Position numbers and translations under genes: made by a program
Assembly: GCF_900188125.1 (NCBI RefSeq)
Contig: NZ_FZOW01000028.1
Location: 1 to 59,083, forward strand
DNA: 59,083 nucleotides
Source: Rhodococcoides kyotonense
GTDB lineage: Bacteria; Actinomycetota; Actinomycetes; Mycobacteriales; Mycobacteriaceae
Reading direction: 5' to 3'
Shown here: in pieces, positions 53,702-59,083 of the stretch
Numbering within the stretch: position 1 is the first letter of the stretch
How the letters are laid out: each line of letters opens with the position of its first letter
The notes under the pieces: generated by a model
The model's database searches: none
Told to the model about the DNA's origin: nothing
The model's input: the letters and a program-made list of their open reading frames with translations, nothing else

Positions 53702-55434
53702 GCACCACCATCATTCGAGACGCAGCCACGTTCGAAGTGTTCCGAAACGCCATCTCCGGGTTGGCCGACGAGATGGCCATCACCATCCTGCGCACCGCCC
53801 ATTCGCAGATCGTCGCATCGAGCATGGATTTTTCGACCGCACTGTGTGATCGGCAGGGCCGCATCATCGCCCAAGCGAACACCTGCCCAGTCCACCTGGG
53901 ATCCATGCCAGCCGCCATCGACGCCGTGCTCGCGGAGTTCGGAGATTCGATCACCGACGGGGACGTCTACATTCTCAACGACCCGGACAAGGGCGGCATG
54001 CATCTACCCGACATCTTCTCGGTCGCACCAAGTTTCGCAGGTGAGCAGTTGATCGGATTCACCGTCACAGTGGTCAACCACACCGACGTCGGCGGCTGGG
54101 CGGCAGGGTCGATGGCAGTACAGTCGACCTCGATTTTCGGTGAAGGGATCCAGATCCCGCCCTCTCGTCTGGTGGCGGGAGGGGAACTGAACACCACATT
54201 CCTCGACGTGATCCTCAGGAACGTACGAGAACCCGACCTGTTGCGCGGAGACCTCGAATCTCAATTGGCAGCAAGCCACGCGGGCGGCCTCGGGCTTCAG
54301 GCTCTCGTCAACAAGTACGGAATCGACAAATACACGCGGTTGATCGACGAACTGCTCGACTACTCCGAAACACTCGTCCGAACCGAACTGAACAACGCCC
54401 CCGACGGTACGTATGCGTTCGAAGACCAGATCGACGACGACGGACTCGGCTCGGGCGCAATCCCGTTCAAGGTGGCAGTCACGGTCGCCGACAGCGATAT
54501 CACCTTCGACTTCACCGGCTCCTCCCCCCAGGTTGCGTCCGCGCTCAATGCCACCGCCTCGTTCACTCAGTCCGCCTGCTACGCAGCCCTACAGGGCGCA
54601 CTCGGCTCCGACATCCCCGCCAACAGCGGCTTCTACCGCCCCTTCACTTTCGTGATCCCCGAAGGCTCCATCCTCGACGGGAAACGCCCATCTGCGCGCG
54701 GAGCGCGTGGCTTGGTGGCCTATCGCATCATCGACACCGTGCTCGGTGCGCTCGCACCTGCCTTCCCGGACCGCGTACCCGCCGCGGGCGACGGTGGCCC
54801 GAACTCGGTGGCAGTAGGCCTCGTCGAATCCGATGGCAGTTCGGTGATCCTGTGGGACATCCTCTGCGGCTCATGGGGTGCAACGCCCACAGGCGACGGC
54901 AACGACGGCATCAGCCCGCTGGGCGCGAACCTCGCAAACACACCGATCGAGGAATTGGAAAAATCCGGTCACATCCGGATCGACGGATACGGCTACCTCC
55001 CCGACACCGGGGGCGCAGGAAAGTTTCGCGGCGGAGTGTCGACCTTCCGGGACATGACCGTGCTCCACGAGAGCGCAAGCGTGCAGATCCGTTCCGACAG
55101 GCGAACATCCTTCCCGTACGGACTGGCCGGCGGCGGCGCCGGCGCGCCCTCGGCGAACATCCTCGACCACGGTACCGGCACCGAACAGCTCATCGAGACG
55201 AAGCCGCATATGACCGTGCACGCCGGTAGTCGGCATCGACAGGTGACCGCGGGAGGTGGCGGCCACGGCGATCCGCTGCGCCGCGACCCGCAGCTGGTAC
55301 TCGACGATGTTCTCGATGGAAAGGTCACCGTCGAAGGTGCCCTCCGTGACTACGGAGTAGCCATCGACCTCGACGCCGGGCACGTCCTCGCCGATGACAC
55401 CGACGCTGCCCGCACCGCACGCCGCACCCATTGA
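53698..55434 (+). CDS. hyuB: Hydantoinase/oxoprolinase subunit B (HyuB)
   Basis: This is a 578-residue protein with HyuB family patterns: FRNAISGLADEMAITILRTAHSQIVASSMDFSTALCD near the start, VYILNDPDKGGMHLPDI at about residue 85, GGWAAGSMAVQSTSIFGEGIQIPP, and the C-terminal GGAGKFRGG and VTAGGGGHGDP blocks. The ATG at 53698 lies inside the hyuA stop codon (ATGA); the earlier open frame overlaps hyuA and is not coding. It completes the two-subunit cyclic amide hydrolase. Confidence 0.93.
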   Translation: MSTTIIRDAATFEVFRNAISGLADEMAITILRTAHSQIVASSMDFSTALCDRQGRIIAQANTCPVHLGSMPAAIDAVLAEFGDSITDGDVYILNDPDKGGMHLPDIFSVAPSFAGEQLIGFTVTVVNHTDVGGWAAGSMAVQSTSIFGEGIQIPPSRLVAGGELNTTFLDVILRNVREPDLLRGDLESQLAASHAGGLGLQALVNKYGIDKYTRLIDELLDYSETLVRTELNNAPDGTYAFEDQIDDDGLGSGAIPFKVAVTVADSDITFDFTGSSPQVASALNATASFTQSACYAALQGALGSDIPANSGFYRPFTFVIPEGSILDGKRPSARGARGLVAYRIIDTVLGALAPAFPDRVPAAGDGGPNSVAVGLVESDGSSVILWDILCGSWGATPTGDGNDGISPLGANLANTPIEELEKSGHIRIDGYGYLPDTGGAGKFRGGVSTFRDMTVLHESASVQIRSDRRTSFPYGLAGGGAGAPSANILDHGTGTEQLIETKPHMTVHAGSRHRQVTAGGGGHGDPLRRDPQLVLDDVLDGKVTVEGALRDYGVAIDLDAGHVLADDTDAARTARRTH

Positions 55435-55479
55435 CCCACCTCTGACCCCATTCACTCATCCTCGGAAGGCCGCACCACT

Positions 55480-56823
55480 GTGTTCGATGAGGAAACCGAA
55501 CGCCGATTGTGGCGCAAGATCGGATTCCGCATCATTCCGCTCGTCGGAATCGCGTACATCATCAGCTATATCGACCGAGCCAACCTCGGCTACATCGCCA
55601 AACCCATGTCGGCTGATCTGGGCATGACCACGGCGCAGCTCGGGCTCGCCGCAGGACTATTTTTCATTGGCTACATCCTGGTCGAAGTGCCCAGCAACAT
55701 GATGTTGCGGCGTTTCGGTGCACGAATTTGGATCAGCCGCATCATCATCTCGTGGGGCATCGTCACTGCGCTCACCGGAGCAGTCCACTCGGCGACCCAG
55801 CTGTACATCGCGCGGGTGATCCTCGGCTTCGCAGAAGCCGGCCTCGCCGCCGGGATCCTGCTGTTCCTGACGTTTTGGTTTCCGAAAAAGCAACGCGCCT
55901 GGGCGATGTCGGCGTTCTTCTTGTGCATTCCTCTTTCGAGCATCATCGGCGCCCCGATCGCTGCCGCTCTGTTGCAATGGGGAGAAACGCTGCTGGGCAT
56001 CGCCGGGTGGCGGTCGCTGTTCGTCGTCGAAGGCATCCTTACGGTACTCATCGGTGTTGTGATCTTGATTTTCCTGCCCGACCGCCCATCGAAAGCGAAA
56101 TGGCTTTCGCAGGAGGAGAAGTCGTACCTCGGCGAAATTCTGGCGGCCGAAGCGGCCGCGCAGGTTCACCATGGTGCCATGACCGGAATGCGCCAAGCGT
56201 TGACCAACGGTCGCACGTGGGCCCTGTCGATCGCATTCTTTGCGATCGTGTTCGGTCTCTACCCACTGGCATTCTTCCTGCCGACCATGATCGAGAACCT
56301 CTCGTCCACCATCGGCTCTGCCGCGAACGTCTCCAGCGTTCTCCTCGCTGCGATCCCATCGGCTGTCGCGATCGTAGTGATGATCTTGTGGTCGCGTGTA
56401 GCGGGACGGCGTTCGGCGGTCTTTTCCACCACCATCCCAATGGCGTTCGGTGCCGTGGGATTGGTGGGCGCGACATTCACCCAGAACGGCGTGCTGTTCA
56501 TCATCGCGGTATGCGTCAGCATCTCCGGCATCTACACCGCGATGCCGCAGTTCTGGCGTATCCCGGCTCTGTCGATGACGGGCGCCGCAGCGGCAGCCGG
56601 CATCGCGCTGATCAATTCTGTGAGCAACCTCAGCGGCTTCGTCGGCCCGTACGTCACCGGTGCCATCGAAACCGCCACCGGGAGCTACACCTATGCTCTG
56701 CTCACCATCACCGTCGTGATCATGATCGGTATCGCGATTCTTCTGACGGTAGGGCGACGGGCCGAAGCACTCGGTACCCGCGCCGACGACGAAACGCCCA
56801 CACAGACCGCGGACACGCTGTGA
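55480..56823 (+). CDS. MFS transporter, anion:cation symporter family
   Basis: This is a 447-residue protein with 12 predicted membrane spans. The N-terminal pattern RIIPLVGIAYIISYIDRANLGYIAKPMSADLG is typical of the ACS family, which moves organic anions such as carboxylates and tartrate-like compounds with protons. The start is the GTG at 55480 after a GGAAGG site. It lies 45 bases after hyuB and overlaps the next gene by four bases, so it probably imports the substrate of the Hyu enzyme. Confidence 0.9.
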   Translation: MFDEETERRLWRKIGFRIIPLVGIAYIISYIDRANLGYIAKPMSADLGMTTAQLGLAAGLFFIGYILVEVPSNMMLRRFGARIWISRIIISWGIVTALTGAVHSATQLYIARVILGFAEAGLAAGILLFLTFWFPKKQRAWAMSAFFLCIPLSSIIGAPIAAALLQWGETLLGIAGWRSLFVVEGILTVLIGVVILIFLPDRPSKAKWLSQEEKSYLGEILAAEAAAQVHHGAMTGMRQALTNGRTWALSIAFFAIVFGLYPLAFFLPTMIENLSSTIGSAANVSSVLLAAIPSAVAIVVMILWSRVAGRRSAVFSTTIPMAFGAVGLVGATFTQNGVLFIIAVCVSISGIYTAMPQFWRIPALSMTGAAAAAGIALINSVSNLSGFVGPYVTGAIETATGSYTYALLTITVVIMIGIAILLTVGRRAEALGTRADDETPTQTADTL

Positions 56824-57401
56824 CAGACGCGGTATCTGGCATCCGGACGGCGCTGATAGTCGGAGACGTCCAGACCGGGATCGTTCGGGAGTTCCCGTTC
56901 GCCCGGCCGGTCGTTCCGATCCTCGCCGACGCCATTCCGCGAGCTCGGCGCGCAGGTGTACACATCGTGTACCTGCGCGCCGGGCTTCGCCCCAACGCCA
57001 CAGACGTGCACCCCAACAACACCGTGATGCAAGGCTTTCACTCGATGGGCGAGGTCTTCCACGACACCTCCGACGACACATGGATCGACAATGCTCTCAC
57101 CGTTGACCCAAGTGACTCTGTGGTTCTCAAACGCCGCGCCAGCGGATTCGCGGCGACAGACCTCGACCTGGTGCTGCGGAGTCAACGTATCGACCACATC
57201 GTCGTCTGCGGCGTCGCAAGTTCCGCCGTCGTCGCGGCCACCGTCTACGCCGCCGCCGATCTGGACTACGTCGTCACGGTTCTCTCCGACGCATGCGCAG
57301 ACCCCGATACGGCGGTGCACCAATTCCTGATGGACACACTGTTTCCCGCCCGCGGGATAACAGTGCTCACCGCCGAGGAATGGGTCCGCTCAATCGGCTG
57401 A
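56820..57401 (+). CDS. Isochorismatase-like hydrolase without the usual catalytic Cys
   Basis: This 193-residue protein starts at a GTG overlapping the MFS stop codon (GTGA). It has the cysteine-hydrolase fold: the Asp of GDVQTGIV near residue 16, KRRASGFAATDLDLVLRSQ with the catalytic Lys near 105, and VVCGVASSAVVAATVYAAADLDY with the cis-peptide loop. At the place where the nucleophile Cys normally stands (GxxTxxCVxxT), this protein reads GVASSAVVAAT, so the Cys is Val. Such Cys-less members occur in the family. It may act on the ring-opened product of HyuAB, bind a ligand, or be inactive. Confidence 0.85.
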   Translation: MTDAVSGIRTALIVGDVQTGIVREFPFARPVVPILADAIPRARRAGVHIVYLRAGLRPNATDVHPNNTVMQGFHSMGEVFHDTSDDTWIDNALTVDPSDSVVLKRRASGFAATDLDLVLRSQRIDHIVVCGVASSAVVAATVYAAADLDYVVTVLSDACADPDTAVHQFLMDTLFPARGITVLTAEEWVRSIG

Positions 57402-57489
57402 CGCGACTGCACGCGTCCCCGTGTGACCTTGCATGTCCGGCCAAGGGCACACGGAGGTCTCGACATCATTGCAGTCGGTCACATCACGT

Positions 57490-57534
57490 GAGAAGCGGCC
57501 TGGCGACTTCTCACCAAGCGCCAGGCCGCTTCTC
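57490..57534. terminator. Strong terminator hairpin after the hyu operon
   Basis: Two perfectly complementary 16-base arms at 57490-57505 and 57519-57534 surround a 13-base loop. It lies 88 bases after the isochorismatase-like gene, on the way to a convergent gene. A second hairpin lies further on at 57614-57649. Confidence 0.8.
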
Positions 57535-57613
57535 GCTCTCCCAGATCTGTACTCACGCAGATCGACGGACGGTGCGAACTGACGTTCAGACCGGTGCGGC
57601 AGAAGAGCTACCG

Positions 57614-57649
57614 TGGTCGTACCGCCCTGATTCCAGGACGGTACGACCA
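57614..57649. terminator. Terminator hairpin after the dehydrogenase gene
   Basis: The perfect 11-base arms at 57614-57624 and 57639-57649 enclose a loop that can pair further (CCTG with CAGG). It lies 15 bases beyond the stop codon of the minus-strand dehydrogenase, between convergent genes. Confidence 0.65.
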
Positions 57650-57664
57650 TTTCCAGGGTCTCGA

Positions 57665-58762
57665 TCAGTGCGCGTCGGCTGAGCCCAGTCGCTCACGTAC
57701 GACGGCGGCCGCTGCCTGCCCGGCCAAGATTCCCTGCTCCCGCTGACGGGTGAGAATTCGGGTGACGGTGGCGCCGATCTGCTCGACCTGCTCGACTACC
57801 TGCTGACGGGGTGTGTTCTCGATCTCTCCGGCCACTTGAATCAGGCCGCCGCTGTTGGCGACGAAGTCCGGGACCCAGATGATTCCGCGTTCGTGGAGTA
57901 GCTCCTCGACGCCCGGTTGGGCGAGTTGGTTGTTCGCGGCCCCGCAGATCACTGCTGCGTCCAGGATGCGGGCGGTGGCGTCTGTGAGTGTCGCGCCCAT
58001 CGCGCACGGAGCATAGATGTCGATGTCTTCGTCGATGACGGTGTCGGTGATCGTGGCCTCGGGGAAGTCCGAGCTAGTCCGCCGCAGTGCAGCTGCGTTG
58101 ACGTCGGTTGCCGTGATGGAGGCTCCAGCCGCGGTCAGAAGCGAGATGAGGTTGTAGCCGACCTTGCCTGTTCCCTCGACACCGATGCGGCGTCCGGTCA
58201 GCTCCGTTGAGCCCCAGACCGATTCGGCGGCGGCGAGAATCGAGTGGAACACCCCTCGTGCGGTCAGCGGTGCGCTGTCGCCCGATCCTCCCGCGGCAGG
58301 GGTGCGTGCAACGACATGGTCGGTGGTGCGGCCGATGATGTTCATGTCGTCGGAGGTCGTTCCGACGTCGCCGGCGGTGATGTAGCGGCCGCGCAGGGTG
58401 TCGACGAATCGCCCGTACGCCTCTAGCAGCGCCGGGGTTTTATCACGGGCGGGGTCGCCGATGAGAACGGCCTTACCCCCGCCCAGATTCAAGCCCGCGG
58501 CGGCGGCTTTGTAGGTCATGCCTCGAGAGAGACGTAGCACGTCCGTCACAGCTGTCTGCTCGCTCCGGTACGGGAAGAATCGTGTGCCACCCAGAGCAGG
58601 GCCGAGAGTTGTCGAGTGAATTCCGATAATCGCTTTCAGGCCTGTTGCCTGGTCCTGGCAAAACACAATCTGTTCGTGGGGCGTGTCGTCGGCGAAGTCG
58701 GGTCTGTCGAACACACCCGTCGCCGTGTCGATGATTCGTAGATCGACTGTATCGGTAGTCAT
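57665..58762 (-). CDS. Leu/Phe/Val dehydrogenase family enzyme
   Basis: This is a 365-residue NAD-dependent amino acid dehydrogenase. The conserved substrate and catalytic Lys region is GMTYKAAAAGLNLGGGKAVLIGDP at about residues 80-103 (two Lys). A Rossmann loop EGTGKVGYN lies near 195, followed by PCAMGATLTD and CGAANNQL. It converts an aliphatic or aromatic amino acid to its 2-oxo acid and ammonia, or the reverse. The sequence does not tell Leu, Val and Phe types apart. AGGAG lies before the ATG. The next gene is an indolepyruvate oxidoreductase-type gene, which would use aromatic 2-oxo acids, so Phe or another aromatic substrate is a reasonable guess. Confidence 0.9.
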   Translation of the reverse strand: MTTDTVDLRIIDTATGVFDRPDFADDTPHEQIVFCQDQATGLKAIIGIHSTTLGPALGGTRFFPYRSEQTAVTDVLRLSRGMTYKAAAAGLNLGGGKAVLIGDPARDKTPALLEAYGRFVDTLRGRYITAGDVGTTSDDMNIIGRTTDHVVARTPAAGGSGDSAPLTARGVFHSILAAAESVWGSTELTGRRIGVEGTGKVGYNLISLLTAAGASITATDVNAAALRRTSSDFPEATITDTVIDEDIDIYAPCAMGATLTDATARILDAAVICGAANNQLAQPGVEELLHERGIIWVPDFVANSGGLIQVAGEIENTPRQQVVEQVEQIGATVTRILTRQREQGILAGQAAAAVVRERLGSADAH

Positions 58763-58873
58763 GTTATCTCCTGATTGATGGGTGTACGCCGATCACTGCC
58801 GCGGGCGTGGTCAGCGAGAACTGTTGAGAAAAGGACATTTGCACGGCGATGGAGAGCGCGGACTTTTTGCCCG

Positions 58874-59083
58874 CTACCCCAAATCGATTGCAGGAGCTTC
58901 AATCCGGATTCGTTTCAGAACCCCGAAGTAGCGCACAATGTTGCGCAGCTTCACGTCCTCGTACCCGCGGACGAGATCGGCTGCCTCCGCGAATTCGACG
59001 GCACGCGAATAGTTTTTCGCCGTCAGCTCCGCGGCCATCTCCAACACTGTCGCCTCATAGTGCGCGAGCAGCGTCCGCTCGAT
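58874..59083 (-). CDS. Indolepyruvate ferredoxin oxidoreductase-like protein (C-terminal end)
   Basis: Translating from the right edge gives 69 codons ending in a TAG at 58874-58876. The residues AVEFAEAADLVRGYEDVKLRNIVRYF resemble the C-terminal end of the large fused indolepyruvate/2-oxoacid ferredoxin oxidoreductases of actinobacteria. The gene continues to the right outside the window. These enzymes convert aryl 2-oxo acids to acyl-CoA. The identification rests on a short segment. Confidence 0.6.
   Translation of the reverse strand: MERTLLAHYEATVLEMAAELTAKNYSRAVEFAEAADLVRGYEDVKLRNIVRYFGVLKRIRIEAPAIDLG

Overview
The window is high-GC DNA from a mycolic-acid-type actinobacterium (order Mycobacteriales; Rhodococcus, Nocardia or a relative is likely, but the genus cannot be fixed from sequence alone). 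The evidence is a nearly complete mycobactin/nocobactin-type siderophore gene set, several DtxR/IdeR-type iron boxes, an Mtb12-like secreted/anchored antigen, and gene pairs coupled by ATGA or GTGA overlaps.

Layout. (1) 1-976: the 3' end of a biotin-dependent acyl-CoA carboxylase alpha subunit and its terminator. (2) 1035-4816: a cobalamin riboswitch followed by a four-gene operon with a binding protein, a FecCD/BtuC-type permease, an ATPase and an FhuF-like 2Fe-2S protein. (3) 4924-11106: an iron box and five translationally coupled transport genes. Two are IrtAB-like ABC half-transporters and three form a DrrABC-like ABC-2 exporter. (4) 11108-13725: a siderophore-type binding lipoprotein and an Mtb12-like anchored protein on the minus strand, divergent from mbtK. 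(5) 13810-46722: the siderophore assembly line. It holds salicylate synthase and salicyl-AMP ligase (mbtI, mbtA), an ArCP-Cy-A-PCP NRPS (mbtB), further NRPSs (C-A-PCP-C, C-A-PCP and C-A-PCP-E-C), a C-(A remnant)-PCP protein with no A core, the PKS pair mbtC/mbtD, a thioesterase, two different amino acid N-hydroxylases (mbtG type and IucD/PvdA type) and the lipid-tail genes mbtL, mbtM and mbtN. (6) 46853-49295: two uncharacterised minus-strand genes with glycine-rich hydrophobic segments. (7) 49472-59083: an aminotransferase, a GntR regulator, a hydantoinase/oxoprolinase-type hyuAB pair with an MFS carrier and an isochorismatase-like protein, a Leu/Phe/Val-type dehydrogenase, and the end of an indolepyruvate ferredoxin oxidoreductase-like gene.

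How they work together. MbtI makes salicylate, MbtA activates it and loads the aryl carrier domain of MbtB, and the Cy domain should make a salicyl-oxazoline or -thiazoline. The other NRPS modules and MbtC/MbtD extend the chain. The two hydroxylases make hydroxamate precursors, and MbtK with MbtL/M/N add an (unsaturated) fatty acyl chain. Five iron boxes (4924-4942, 12965-12983, 27974-27992, 30061-30079, 45071-45089) sit before the transport operon and at every biosynthetic promoter I can define, so the locus reads as one iron-repressed regulon.

The most interesting aspect is that the assembly line is larger than the mycobactin MbtB/E/F set. It has an additional plus-strand C-A-PCP module, an epimerisation domain, and a protein whose condensation and adenylation functions both look disabled while its carrier site is intact. 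The product is therefore probably a mycobactin-like lipid siderophore of unusual backbone. No MbtH-like gene was found in the window.
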